Shown: positions 20,769-33,800 of the stretch, one piece after another
How positions within the stretch are numbered: the stretch's first letter is position 1
How the letters are laid out: each line of letters begins with the position of its first letter
Notes under the pieces: generated by a model
Databases searched by the model: none
What the model saw: the letters and a program-made list of their open reading frames with translations, nothing else
What the model was told of the DNA's origin: nothing
Assembly: GCA_025642075.2 (NCBI GenBank)
Contig: JAODUO010000118.1
Span: 1,048,501-1,112,500, forward strand
Direction: 5' to 3'
DNA length: 64,000 nucleotides
DNA from: Ridgeia piscesae
Lineage: Eukaryota > Annelida > Polychaeta > Sabellida > Siboglinidae
Program-made: the position numbers and the translations under genes

Positions 20769-23700
20769 TTATTTTTTAGCATTGGACATTGTAAGAGCAA
20801 TGTCTGTGATCTCCATTGTTGTCCCGAGACGGACGGGGAAGCCCCAGAACTGCGTGCCTTCATTCACGTACACATGTTTACCCTTGTACACATACAGGCC
20901 TCTGTAGAACGGGTTGAGGAAGTAAACGGCTAGGTGGAACGGAAACATCTGACCACCGTGTGTGTGTCCTGAAACAAGACACACAGGTACAGTTGTGATG
21001 ATATGGGTAATGGGACTGTCACAATGTGTCACAAACTTGTGACACTTGTTAATGTGGCCCACATTAATAAATATCATTAGTATAAATGGTAGTAACAAAG
21101 ATCAGTTTTAATTAAATAAATAACTCAAATGACACTGGTTTGTCATTGAAAAATACTAAACTGGCCAACAATGGCTGTGATTGATGTAAATAGCTTCATG
21201 CCAGCTGTTCAAGTACTAAATGACAGTTTTTATTACTTCAAAACTGAAAACAAATAATTTATAGCTTAAGGCCTGTGTAAGTCAAGTGTGACTCCTACCT
21301 GACAAGACAAGTTCTATGTTGGTGGAGAGAGGGGAGTCGAGGGCGGTCTTGGCAGCTTTTGGCTGGTGGGCCAGTAGTATCACCGGATGGCCGTCGGAAC
21401 AGTCCTGCACTGCCTCAGCCAGTCTCATTCCGTGGCCGTCGTAACTACCAATAAACATCACGTGTTGCAGACCACAGCAAATGCATGTATAGACGTACAT
21501 ATCTAAAACCATGTGAAGAAGTAACAAATGGCAGTTTTTTGTGTAATGTACCTAACTTACCTAAGAGTTAATACAAACTAACCATTTGCAAGACAGGTGT
21601 ATGAATATGTCGACTCATGTTGGTTTTGCTTATTGCCTTCTATACAATTAACTAAGTTATACTTGTACATGCATGAACTTTTGTAATGCCATACCATGCA
21701 CCACAGTGACAAAGTAAATTAAGCTATTATTTACATTTTAAAGTGCTTTAGTGACTGTGGGAGTATGGATATTAAGATATTACAATGTATTTCAAAACAA
21801 TTTACATCATTGTGAGTGACATTATCAGCTGAGAACATTACGCTAACATAAAGTTGGCTGCAATACATGGGTTTATTGAGCATCATAACCAATTCTAGTA
21901 CATGTATTCTCAAATCAGCGACCAGATAACTGGGAAAAGTTTAAATTGTGAAGTCGGTCTTTCCATATAAATATTTGTTTGGGTCTTCAACACTTCTATT
22001 AAGGAACTGGTATAATACATGTCTTTGAAAATGGTTAGTTTTATTCATTGTTTAGATGGATGGCTCGAAACAATTGCATTTTGGATCCATTTAAATATAT
22101 TCACATATGAAGTATATCAATAATTTTTTTACTAAATATTTATCTTGTTAGTTAAATCTGTTAACAGATTGATGTGCTTAACTTATTTACATCAGATTGT
22201 TTTATTTACTTTCATTGCGTATATGTGTTTGTGAATACTATAAATGATTTACAAATTATATATATGTAGATTTTACCTAAAATAGTCACTCATTATAATT
22301 CTCAACAAAAGCACTGCACAGCAACACACATTGCAGCAATTTATTATTCTTGATATCATGGCCTTTCGTAACAACTGCTGAGTTATTTTAAAATATTTTA
22401 AAGGACTAGTCCAGCAGGTAGAAACAAATGCCATACCACTCATAACATCAGAAACACACCCAATTTTGTCAGCCATGATGTCATCAGTGCCAGCAATATA
22501 GATGAAGTCGTCAGGTTTTTCCCGTGAATACACAGCTGCATGTTGATTGTGGAGCAGCACAAAGCCAAGTTCCGAGAGGTACTTCAGCCAGTTATCTACA
22601 TCTCCCGTGTAGTACTCGTGGTTCCCTGCAAGGTACTTCAAGCAATTATCTACATCTCCCGTGTAGTACTCGTGGTTCCCTGCAAGGTACTTCAAGCAAT
22701 TATCTACATCTCCCGTGTAGTACTCATGGTTCCCCGCAAGGTACTTCAAGCAATTATCTACATCTCCCGTGTAGTACTCGTGGTTCCCTGCAAGGTACTT
22801 CAAGCAATTATCTACATCTCCCGTGTAGTACTCGTGGTTCCCTGCAAGGTACTTCAAGCAATTATCTACATCTCCCGTGTAGTACTCGTGGTTCCCTGCA
22901 AGGTACTTCAAGCAATTATCTACATCTCCCATGTAGTACTCGTGGTTCCCTGCAAGGTACTTCAGCCAGTTATCTACATCTCCCATGTAGTACTCGTGGT
23001 TCCCTGCAAGGTACTTCAAGCAATTATCGTCTACCCACATGCAGTATATGTGGTTCCTTGCAAGGTATTTCAATGAATTATCTACATCTCCCGTATAGTA
23101 CTCATGGTTGGTTCCCTGCAAGATATTTCAACCAGTCGCCTATATCTCCTGTGTAATACTTGTGGTTCTCTAGAATTCCTACAAGCTATTTCAACCAGTT
23201 ATCTACCCGTATAAGACAGAAAAAACTTCCACCAGATATCTCCACATTCTATTTACAAAGTACTCACTGTTTAAAATACAAATTTTTAACTACATCATCT
23301 ACATAGTAATAAGCATACCTGTCACAAAATATTTGCTGTGTTTTGCTTTCAGTTGTTTCAAAGGCATGGCTGCATACTTCAGAGCATTTGCAGAACCATC
23401 AACTAAATCGCCAGTCAGCACTATAATGTCTGCAAGAAAATCAAATCACTATATAATAACTTGCAGTTAACTATATCATTAATTTTTTTCTCTAAAACTA
23501 ACAAATACTAAAAATAATAGCATGAAATTAATGCATCTCTGCATAACTGATAAAACAGATAGATTTATACTGAAAGCTAGCTCTGAAGATAATTTAAGAA
23601 GCTTTTTTCAGATTCTAGGTAATTGCGACTTGGGTCTTCAGTTATAATTTGGAGTAATTGGATATGAATTTGTTTCCGAGTATTCTAAAAAAATGTAGTC

Positions 23701-24655
23701 CTACTGTGTATGTATCCTCCACTTTACGTTAGCTATTGTAGGTATTAGCCTAATATATGATCTAAGTTAAAGTGTTCTACGGAATAATTAGATAAACAAT
23801 ACACTGATGCATTTTTGCTATCACTATGAAAAGTTGTTACGTTTATTGTCTGCATAACATGCAGAGTAACATGTTGCGATGCATACATTTTTGTGACTAG
23901 ACACCATTTTTAAATAGCATAATGCAAAACAACACAAATATACAGATTTACTGTGACATCTTTGTAGTCTCACCTGGTTTTAAACCATTCACGATATCCA
24001 CAATTCCTTGAAGGCGGTGATACCCAATTGTTGGTCCTAAATGTATGTCTGATATTTGTACGATGTGCATGTTTTCCATAGAATGAGGCAAATTACGGAT
24101 TGGCACATTTACATGCTTAACTGTTGGTGGCAAGGAAGCGTTATAAAACCCAACCGTTGTCACTGCTACTGCATATAAGAATGCTAAAATCACTCGATTA
24201 TGCTTCCGTAATTTTGTGAAGAGGCAGCCAGTGCGAGCTAGGATATTTATCCCCAACAGACCAAATGTAACATGCAAAAGCGCTGCTAAGCATACGTAGC
24301 ATAACAGAGGAAACACGTGCGGGTGTGTATCCATGAACCATATGTTTGTGACATAGCTAAGATGGGCAAGTATCATAAATGTAAGCATAAACAATTGCAA
24401 GACACGGGTGCCAAATCGCGCGTCGTCTGCTTGAAGTTGAAGCTTCTTGTCATCACGGGAAGGAAATGCCTGACGCCAAATGTAACAATTTGCTATTAAC
24501 AGTATTGTTTCTATTACAAAAAGTAGTCGTGATCGGTATATTTTAGCTCTATGCCGAATTGGTATATATGTAAATTGTGACAACGCGATAATTACTGAAA
24601 ATACAATAGCCCAGCAACAGATTACGACGCCTACACGCCTCAAGGTTGCCGCCAT
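20769..24655 (-). CDS. TMPPE: TMPPE, transmembrane metallophosphoesterase, five exons
   Basis: Minus-strand exons are 24655-23974, 23429-23319, (22625 or an upstream in-frame acceptor)-22460, 21444-21299 and 20968-20769. With the innermost acceptor the protein has 434 residues (human 453). The N-terminus has about five hydrophobic segments (near 10-28, 45-62, 86-104, 113-135, 153-172). The calcineurin-type phosphoesterase domain follows with all metal-binding blocks intact: SDIHLG (D203, H205), LTGDLVDG, GNHEYY, ILLAHQP and SGHTHGGQ. Substrate and physiological role are not established for the family. The GNHEYY block is the start of exon 3 and lies in a 54-bp tandem array, so any of several acceptors gives an in-frame product with extra 18-residue units. 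The start codon is 176 bp from the divergent JmjC gene. Confidence 0.92.
21445..22459 (-). other. TMPPE intron 3
   Basis: Donor GTGTGT at 22459 and acceptor TTGGTAG ending at 21445. No repeats or genes are recognised inside. Confidence 0.6.
22585..23215 (-). repeat. 54-bp coding minisatellite carrying 3' splice sites in TMPPE exon 3
   Basis: Eight nearly identical 54-bp units (about 22.59-23.03 kb) and three or four degenerate ones (to about 23.21 kb). On the minus strand each unit reads the 18 codons G-N-H-E-Y-Y-T/M-G-D-V-D-N-C/W-L-K-Y-L-A. Each good unit contains CTTGCAG followed by GGAACCACGAG. Cutting there joins to exon 2 (phase 1) and restores GGG-AAC-CAC-GAG in the true TMPPE frame. 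Outer units have lost residues (Arg for Gly, Ile for Glu), which suggests the inner units are the most recent. Confidence 0.9.
23430..23973 (-). other. TMPPE intron 1
   Basis: Donor GTGAGA directly after exon 1 and acceptor TTTTCTTGCAG before exon 2. AT-rich, with nothing else recognised. Confidence 0.6.
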
Positions 24656-24831
24656 GTTGATCTATCAACATGACAAAATGACGTCACCACATCACGTGCT
24701 TCTGTTCCTGGACGAGAGCCAGTCGAGCAAGTTACCGGCCACATGACTTATCAGTCGGTAGCTCCCAGCGGCATTGTGATGATACACTTGCGGTTTGTCA
24801 CGCACTCGTTTAGTTTACACGAGAATGCGCG
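24656..24831. promoter_or_regulatory. 176-bp divergent promoter between TMPPE and the JmjC gene
   Basis: The two ATGs point apart across 176 bp. The space has a perfect CRE, TGACGTCA (24679-24686), and an E-box, TCACGTGC, with core CACGTG at 24693-24698, and is less AT-rich than its surroundings. ATF/CREB and bHLH-zip factors bind such sites in animals; use here is inferred. Confidence 0.55.
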
Positions 24832-27800
24832 ATGGATTCTCCGAAGTTAAGCGAAGAAGATGTTGCAAAGTCTTTTCGGAAATTATATAGAAAAGCCAAA
24901 GCTTTCGGTCTCACAGAGAAGCAATTGGCATCCTTGCAATCCGTGCGAGGGCTACAAGCACCGCTCCTGTCTAAGTCTCGGAAAAGACTTTTGAAGACGA
25001 GCGTGTTGTATCCCTGTCTATGCGTTTTGCTGGCGGTTGTTGCCATTCCATGCATAAGCCTGGTGTCCGAATGGCCGATGTCACCTGAAAAACTCGCACG
25101 ACTGTGCTTAGAAACTGTCGGCCTTGATTCCGAAGATATCATTAATAACGATTGGTGTTTGGTACGTGCGCCAGACGAATTGCTCGACTTTTTCCGCCCA
25201 CCGTTAAAATGCGACTTCTGCCGCGGTATCACTTCTGTGGAGAAAGTAAGCGGCATCAGCCCGGAAGAGTTCGAGAAGAAATACGCCTACTCCGGACGCC
25301 CTGTCGTAGTCACAGACGCGACGCGGAACTGGACGGCCCTGGAGGCGTTCAGTTTTGAGTTTTTGAAGGATATCTACAAACCGGACAGTCCAGTATTGAA
25401 GAGTTCACATGACAGCTGCCAGTTCTTTCCATACAAGACGTCGTTTGAAAGTCTTGCACAAGTGTTCAACATGAGTACTGAGAGAGCCCATGGGAACGGA
25501 GAACCGTGGTACATAGGATGGTAGGTCTCTTGTTAATTTGAGTTGACCCTAAATACTTGTTTAGTTTTTAGTCTTTACTAATCAGGTGTATTCACTAATA
25601 TAATATACTTTTCCGTAAGTGCACACATATTTTTATAATACATTTGTAGGTTCGTATTTGATGTATAGAATTTATGTATTAAATAATACATGAATGAAGT
25701 CATATAAAGTGGAAAACTTGTAAACATTGGAAGTGAAAAAGTTCTTTCCCCAGTTTTATTCCTGAATTATAGTATGGGGATAAAAAGATGCCAAGGTGAT
25801 AAGTAGAAGATAAATTATCGAAGTGTCTACGTGTACGTGAGCCGTATCTTTAGACCCGTGGCCTAACCGTATGTGAGGATGTGCGCGTATCCTGTTTTTC
25901 AATTCTGCGCAAACATGCTGCGTCCGTCTCGTCGCATCGGTACGACGGAATTACATGCGGGAGCGATTTATTTCGATATTGTTAGATTTGCTGACTGCCG
26001 TAGGGCTATATATATATATATATATATGTCAACTTGCGAAAAAATAACACTCAAAAAATCTCACATATATTTAGAACTGAGTGCCAACATGCATGCGCGG
26101 AAAAAACTCACGTACTTTTATATTTGTTTGCTAAAGGTACGGCATGCACGCCCGAAAAAAAATCACCTAGGCCTACTTTTAGATCTGAGTGCTAAAGATA
26201 CGGCACTAGAGCTCATGTATATAAACATGCATGTGCGGGAAACTTTTGGAACTGACAGCTACCCCCTGGTACTAAAGATAAGGCTCACGTATAGAGATCA
26301 TGCGCATGCGCTTATCGAATGCCGTACCTTAGATAAACGATGCTAAAAATACAGATCACGTAACCGAAAACAAAAGCATACGCATGCGCAGTATGAATGC
26401 CGTACTTTTAGACTGACGGTCTAAACGTACGGCTCACGTACGCGTAGCCACTGCCATAAATTATTGCCTGGTGTGTATTATTATAAATATTAGAATTTCT
26501 ATCAAACTAATTGAATCACTCAAATAATGGGTCCAAATAATAATGCTAACATTGCAAAATTGTGTTCATTTAAAAAAAACCCGGATTAGATGACTAGTAC
26601 ATGTGCTTCCCACAAGGAACAAAGATGAGTAACAGAATACGGAGAAGATTAATACAATTTAATTAAAAGAAAATTGGATGCACATTTCACAATACTACAC
26701 AATTTATTAGTAATTACCTTCACTAGTGTTCACGCACACGTGCATGTGTTGATTTCATTGCCGATATTATCAAGCCTTGATTGTGTTTAATGCAACACCT
26801 GTGGTGAAGTGATTCTCATCAGAAGTATGATAAGATCAAATTAGGGTTGGCAGGTATATACAGAGTGAAATGTCGTTTGTAGTCCGATCATAATTACTGT
26901 TGGTAATTATTATTATAATTACAATTAGTCATGCTGAAATTTATTTAATGGTAGCCTGCTTGGAGAGTACTTGGTGTACAGTTCAATGTTTAAGTCCTCC
27001 AAGTAGCTGTGTGTGAAGAATCTGCACTGGCACTCTATCAGTAACATCAATAATTCATAAAAAAAATTCAGATGTCACCAGGAGTTAGAACTGAAACTTT
27101 TTATATAAATTTCATTATAAACAGACTCATAAATAACATAGTCTTGACAGTCTCCAAAACGCACCACTGTCATAATGAAAATATCGAGCTGGGCTAGGAT
27201 TGTAGTCATAGTACACAACATTACCGTTGATTATTAATAGTAAGTGTCCACAAAATAATACATAGTTCCATCTGCTGCCTGTTGGCTATTCCAATGCTAG
27301 TGTCATTACAACGGTCAGGTGTTGTGCCACCTGAACAATTTCTGGAGTCTTCCAAATCAGGCCTTTATGCAGGATGAAAATTATGCCAATCCAAATATTT
27401 TGTGGCCATGAGTAATTGTGTGTTATGTACACTGAAATAAATAAGAAACACACGTGACATTTTTGAAGCATAATTGACAATATATGTGATTTCTGAAGAC
27501 GTTTTTTATATTTATTTTCTTACCCATCCAGTGAAATTTGTACCCATCCAAAACAGGCTTTACACATGATGGATCTCTACATAAAGCTATGTTCCAAAGT
27601 GAGTTGGGACTTCCTCAATATCCTTAGCTTAGCCTTAGGAGATTTCCCAGTCGTGCAATATTTACATGCAAGCCAAGGCACGCACCAGACTAGCAACCCC
27701 TCTCCTAAGTCCTAAAGGATGAACTTTGGCTGCTGTAACTTCCAAAACTTTATATCGATTATCCACAAATAAAGCAGTACATTATCACAAGGCATTGTGT

Positions 27801-30800
27801 CAAGTTATTATTGTTATTTCACTGTCTTACTTTAAAAGAAGATTTTTTCAAAGGGATGTGTTGGTACTGGCGTAGTCAGCCATGGTGACCCAAAAACAAT
27901 GCCCTTGTCCAGCGAAAGTGCAGTGTTTAATCTCTGGGCCCAGTACTTAGCCAAATGCACCTTTTTGTGGTGAAGGTGAACAGATGAGCATTGAGCAGTA
28001 TAAATTCATGGCTTCAGATAAATTGCTCTGTCTTGCTGTTTTGTATTTGTTAGTGGGGAGAAGAGCACTGCCTTACTATTAATTATTATTTGTTTGCATT
28101 GACCACAGGAGCAACTGTGATTCGTCTGCTGCGAACTTGATCCGAAACCATTACAGTCGTCCGTACTTCCTGCCTCGTGTGTCCGAGTCGAGCAAGACTG
28201 ACTGGATCTTCATGGGCAGTCCTGGCTATGGCGCACACATGCATGTAAGTGCAATAATGCCATTCATATCAATTATTTTCACACTCCTAACGTTTGAAGA
28301 AACACGTATTTCCACTTATGTTGATGTCTTAGTGTTTCAGGTACAAAAACAGCATAGATCTATTCTCTTTGTTATTTTTCTATTCATTAAAAAGTTGAGT
28401 TATCACATTCACTTCCGTTGATTTTTCAGGGATATCCAAATGATAGTGATCTTCAAAAACTCAACATCACCAATAACATATTACTTCGAAAACAAACAAG
28501 AAAAACTCTTGCATAACTGATACAAGACTAAGTGTTTGGGTGGTCCAAGTTATTGCTGTGAAAAGGTGTAAGTTTACGCAGTGTAAATATACACTGACAG
28601 ACACTTCTCGCATTGTTGAACTTTCTGGTTCTCGTACGCCTATAGGACTATACCTATATGGCTCAGGTGTTTACGGTATAAACTCTCAGTCCAGCTTCAT
28701 ATCCAACATGGTGCCATCAATGCACACCGACACCTCTAATGTCACTGCCCTTCAGTGCATCAACTGTGTGTGTGCTGTACACCGTGAATTGGTCGTCATG
28801 TTTGTCGGGTGACTCCCCAGTCATTGAATGCACCCATGACTCGCCTTTACAGACCTTTGGTTTAGCCATGTGCTCTTGTCTTTCCGCAACGGAAACGTCT
28901 CGTATTTGAACTTGCATGCCTGTGGTGCACGCTGGCCACTGCAGCACCAACATTCTTGTCCTGATGCATGCTGACTCTGTTTTCTGTAGACCTGTCTAGA
29001 GTACCTCCACATCACTCTGATTTGGGGCGTATATCACACAATTAACGTTTTCACTGGAAGATGTGCCTACAGTGGCACTACCTGGTGAATGAAACTACTG
29101 TACATGTGTTCCTTCACCATCGTCATATTAATAGCAATTTCGACCGCTCGCTCGAACATTTATCTCGTCATATTGAGTTTCTCCTGGACGGCTGCATGAC
29201 TGTCACATTGGCAAGTTTACCCCCCCCCCGGATTAAACTATTTTAAGGCATTTTATCACTAATTGAAACAACTCATATGTTACTCATAAATGTCTCTAGA
29301 TAGAGGATGAGTGTTAATCGGAGAACGGCCCGGAGAAAACAGTAGAACACACTTCACAAAAAACACTTTTGGGGCTGACGGTCTATGTTCCAGGGGTTCT
29401 CCTGCGTCGCGATTACAATCTCGCGCCTCACACATTTTCTTCTATTTGGTATGAACCACACAAATGTGGCGCCACCTAGCGCCACCTAATCAGAATGACC
29501 AGGTCACACCCTCCACTCCTTATGTTCATCCACTACTCACAGAGCGGGGCAAGTTCAGTGGGTTAGAGTGCAACCCAGCAGTGGCACGCCGAGTCCGGCG
29601 GAGGGGTTGCTCGGCCGTCTGACGAGGACTAAGGTGTCACTGCGCGAGGCGGAGGTCTCAGAAGTCTGCGTGGTGGTCTGTCTTGCTGGTGCACAGGCAC
29701 AGAGCACATCCAGGGTGTGGTAGATGAGGAACTCGACCCATCCGACTCAATGTCAGTATCAGTGGTTGGTGCACACGGCAACCTGCGGTGTCTGGACCCT
29801 TCAGTAGGCTGCGTGCATGGGCGAATTTCTGCTCGGTTGATTGTTCTTTGTTCGCCGAACCCGTCGGCTGGCTCCACAACATACACATGGTTGGTGCCTT
29901 GCCGCAAGACCACCCGGTATATCTTGCTGTCCCAGGCATCCTGGATCTTGTATCCGACTGTCTCGCCCAAACATTAAATAATGCGGAGAGTACCTGCGTG
30001 TGGCGTGGTGTTGTATGCATGTACCACTTCTGGGAGGAATTCTGCCCACCGTCTCTTCTTGGTCAGTGGCAGTGTCCGCTGAAGATCATGGATTGTCCGG
30101 TTGAATCGCTCCACTTGTCCGTTTCCGGCGGGGTGATATGGGGTCGTATGTGACTTCCGGATGTCATACATCTAACACAACGAGCGGATGACAGCTGACT
30201 AAAAATTGCGCCCCAAGTCACTGTGGAGGCGCAGTGGGATCCCATATGGCAGGAACCATTTCTGCACACGAACCCCATACACAGTGTCAGCTCTCTGATT
30301 CCAGGTACGGCTGACTCTACCAAGTTCGCACGCAATGTTGCTGGGAATGCTGTTGACCGTGTCACCTCCTCGAAGCAACTGCTGACATCATTGTCATCCA
30401 TCGGCACTGTCTGGTGCATCATCCATGACAGGGCATCAGCATTAGCATTATGATGTGTTGCACGATACCGAATGTTGAAATTAAAGGGAGCCAGTGCAGA
30501 TGCCCATCTTTGCTCCAAGGCAGGGAGTTTTGTCTTCTTCATCAGATATGTCAGCGGGTTGTTGTCAGTGTATATATGGTGAATTTGCTGCCTAGGAGAT
30601 AGTCACGAAATGTCTCAGTTACTGCCCATTTCAGAGCCAATAGCTCCAACTTCTTGGACGAGTAGTTGGCAGCATTGCGTTCTGCTCCGTGCAGCCCTCG
30701 ACTGGCATATGCTACAATGCGCAGTCTTCCCTCTTGCACCTGGCTTAACACCGCACCCAGTCCTCGGTCACATGCATCTGTTTCCACAACAAACGGCTGG

Positions 30801-33800
30801 GTGTAGTCTGCAAAGCCGAGTATTGGGGCAGTAGTGAGGGTGTGCTTCAAGGTGTTGAAGGCACTGTCCATCGACGGCAGTAGGATGCAAAGCCAAGGAA
30901 TGAACGGAGCTCCTTGAGTGTTGAGGGCGTAGACCAGTTTGTTACATCAGTGATCTTGCTCGGATCCGTTGCAATGCCCTCGGCTGATACACGATGGCCC
31001 AGGTAGTTTACTTCATCTCGGAAGAAAGAGCATTTCTTTATGTCCAACTTGAGACCATATTCGGCTAGTTTCGTGAACACAACATCGAGTCGGCGTATGT
31101 GCTCGGAAATGTGTTCAGCAAAGATGATAATGTCATCCAAGTAGCACAGCAATATGGTGTACAGTCCATTGCGAAATGCTGTCTGCGTTAGACGTTGGAA
31201 GGTCGCAGGCGCATTACACAAGCCAAACGGCATACGTGCAAACTCGTACAGTCCAAACGGTGTTGTGAATGCTGTTTTGTGCTGGTCATCAGGGTGCATG
31301 CGTACCTGGTTGTAAGCGGTCTGCAGATCAAGTGTGGAAAACCACCGAGCTCCTTTCATAGCATTATTTCATAGCAGGTTGTCATTCATTGATTCATCGA
31401 TTCGAGGAAGTGGGTACGCATTTTTTATGATTTTCGCATTCAATGCTCGGTAGTCGCACTGGCGTGGTCACTCTGACTTTCAACAATACAGCCATTTCGA
31501 ATAAACTTTTGCAAGTGTTCTTTCACTTCTTCCAGCTGTGTCGGTGGTATTCGCCGATAGGGCATTACAATAGGAGTGTCATCTGTTGTACGAATGCGGT
31601 GCTGTACAGCTTCAGTGCATCCTAAATCATCATCAGATTTGGCGAACACATTGGCATGGCGACTGAAGAGTTCTGTGACTTGTTGCAACTCATCACTCGT
31701 GCCGGGAAAGTTGGACAGATCAACAAGTGGCACTCGGGGTGTGTCCATCTTTTCCAGTGACTTGGTGTCAAGCAGCGACTGATTGCTCACAACAATCTCA
31801 CTATTATTCACCTCGACTTGCAAGTCTAGTCCCTAGGACTTGTACGGGTCGTAAAATGCCAAGTCGGGTCCGCAGTTTCAACCACATGTCACTCTGGGTA
31901 GCGCTGACAACAGCTACAAGGAATGTTCTGGCACTGATGACAGCTGTCAAAATCAGTGGATTGCCAGAGTTCAGTGTCACGCCATCTCTCCCAGTACACA
32001 GTAGTGCCAGCCAACACAATGTCTGTCTCAAAATAGCCGAGATACGGCAATTCTAGGCCATCAGCAGCTCGAATTATCAGCCAGTTCCGCAAGGTTGTAA
32101 GTTTATGGCCACGAGGCTGCAGGTGGGCCAGGTAGAACGATTCGTTCACAAGTGTCACCTGGCTTCCAGTATCCACCAAACACTCTAGGTCGATACCCGC
32201 CATCGTTGCCGTGATGATTATGTTCTAGGCCATCCATGGGCAATCCTTGGGCAACTTGATTGATGTCCGCCCCCATGCCCTGACAGGCGTGGATTTCATT
32301 AGTTTAAAGGCGCATGCGCAAAACTCTGGTACGCCTGGCAATCGCGTCGGAGGTGGCCACGTTTGTGGCAGTGGAACCACTCCACGTCCGGCATCATTGG
32401 GTCGACCCAACTGCCTCGGTCCTGGACCACTTGCCATGGCCGACAGAATCTGCTGCTGCTGATTCGTAGAATGCATACAGTAGCTGTGAAGTGGAACTTT
32501 TCTCCCCAAACACCTCCTCCAGAGTCAAGAAGATTTGGTCTGTGGCATCGCATCTCCATCCGGGCTGCTCCCTCTAGGTAGCTGATGGGAAAATTTGCTG
32601 CAGCACGACCTGTCAGGCCCTACACAACGATGCAAGCCCTCGCCTCCTCCAGATCTACCAGAGACACGTCGCTGGATCCACTGAAGTGACGCAGCTTGCG
32701 TTCACATTGAATCACAACACTGGCAGCAGGTTGTCCAGCATGATCCCTCATTCGCTGGAGCTCTAGCTGCATTGCTGCCAATTCGTTCTGGAGATCCTCC
32801 GTCTTGCCTTTCCCGGTTGTTGTTGTAATTTTGTTTTATTAAAAGCAAATTTATTTTATTTTAAGACATGAACCATTGTTTGGCCTATAATATTTTAAAA
32901 CAAGAAATAAAAAAACACTTTTTAAATATGAAACAAGAAGCAAAAAAAACTTTGTTTGGCCGATCCCACTTCCAGACACCAAATGTAAGCCCTGCTTACT
33001 TTTACAAGTCAGGCCTCAGCAATAATTATTACTGAATAGTTATACTATAAACAAAGTTTTAGCGCAAGCATCAGAACAAAGAGATTTAGGAACAGCAATG
33101 TTTAATGACAAGCACAAATTCACAATAGTCACAAACAATGACTCTACTCCTGTATTTTACCAAACAATCGTTAATCCCTAATTAACCGATAACCATAACC
33201 TGTCTCTAGATAGAGGATGAGTGTTAATCGGAGAACGGCCCGGAGAAAACAGTAGAACACACTTCACAAAAACACTTTTGGGGCTGACGGTCCATGTCCC
33301 ATGGGTTCTCCTGCGTCGCGATTACAATCTCGCGCCTCACACATTTTCTACTATTTGGTATGAACCATATAAAACGCATGTCATCATCTTAGGATGAAAT
33401 ATATAAAAATGGTAATCACCTGTTATATTAATGACAAGGAAAAAAGTAAACATTACGCTAACACCACGAATGTGGCGCCACCTAGCGTTAAAACATTACA
33501 ACGTAACTTGAGAATTAAGTGTCACCATCTAGCGAGTAACCGCGAACACACGTCCACACCATTACTAAATAAACACATTGTACAAGTTCAATCTTAATAT
33601 TATTATGTTCAACTGGAATCTTACGTTCGGTCTCCTTAGATTAATGGGTTCTTGGAGAATCTACATTCTACACATTACCTGAACTAATTACATTATCGCT
33701 AATCTGTAGTGTACAACATTAGCACAACAGAACACTAACAGCAAGGCACACACGCAATGCAGCACAGTTAGATGGTATGACAGTAATAAATACAAATGCA

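Larger units (their letters stand above)
29291..33560 (-). mobile_element. Gypsy LTR retrotransposon, damaged, minus strand
   Basis: LTR-homologous blocks at 29291-29480 and 33201-33490 begin with the same TGTCTCTAGATAGAGG and stay closely similar, apart from a roughly 110-bp insertion/deletion. Between them the minus strand carries a gag knuckle, protease, RT, RNase H and integrase in Gypsy order. A primer-binding site complementary to a tRNA 3' end lies at 32964-32981 and the 5' LTR edge TGTAAG at 32984. The frame is broken many times and the integrase N-terminal part is deleted, so it is inactive. Outer boundaries are uncertain because the left LTR lacks the segment from 32984 to 33200. 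Confidence 0.8.

Noticed and set aside
22524..23156. Plus-strand frames across the TMPPE array
   Set aside because: Antisense of the TMPPE coding minisatellite; no independent evidence.
28540..28660. Second Kolobok-like transposase core
   Set aside because: Similarity restricted to about ten residues; too weak.
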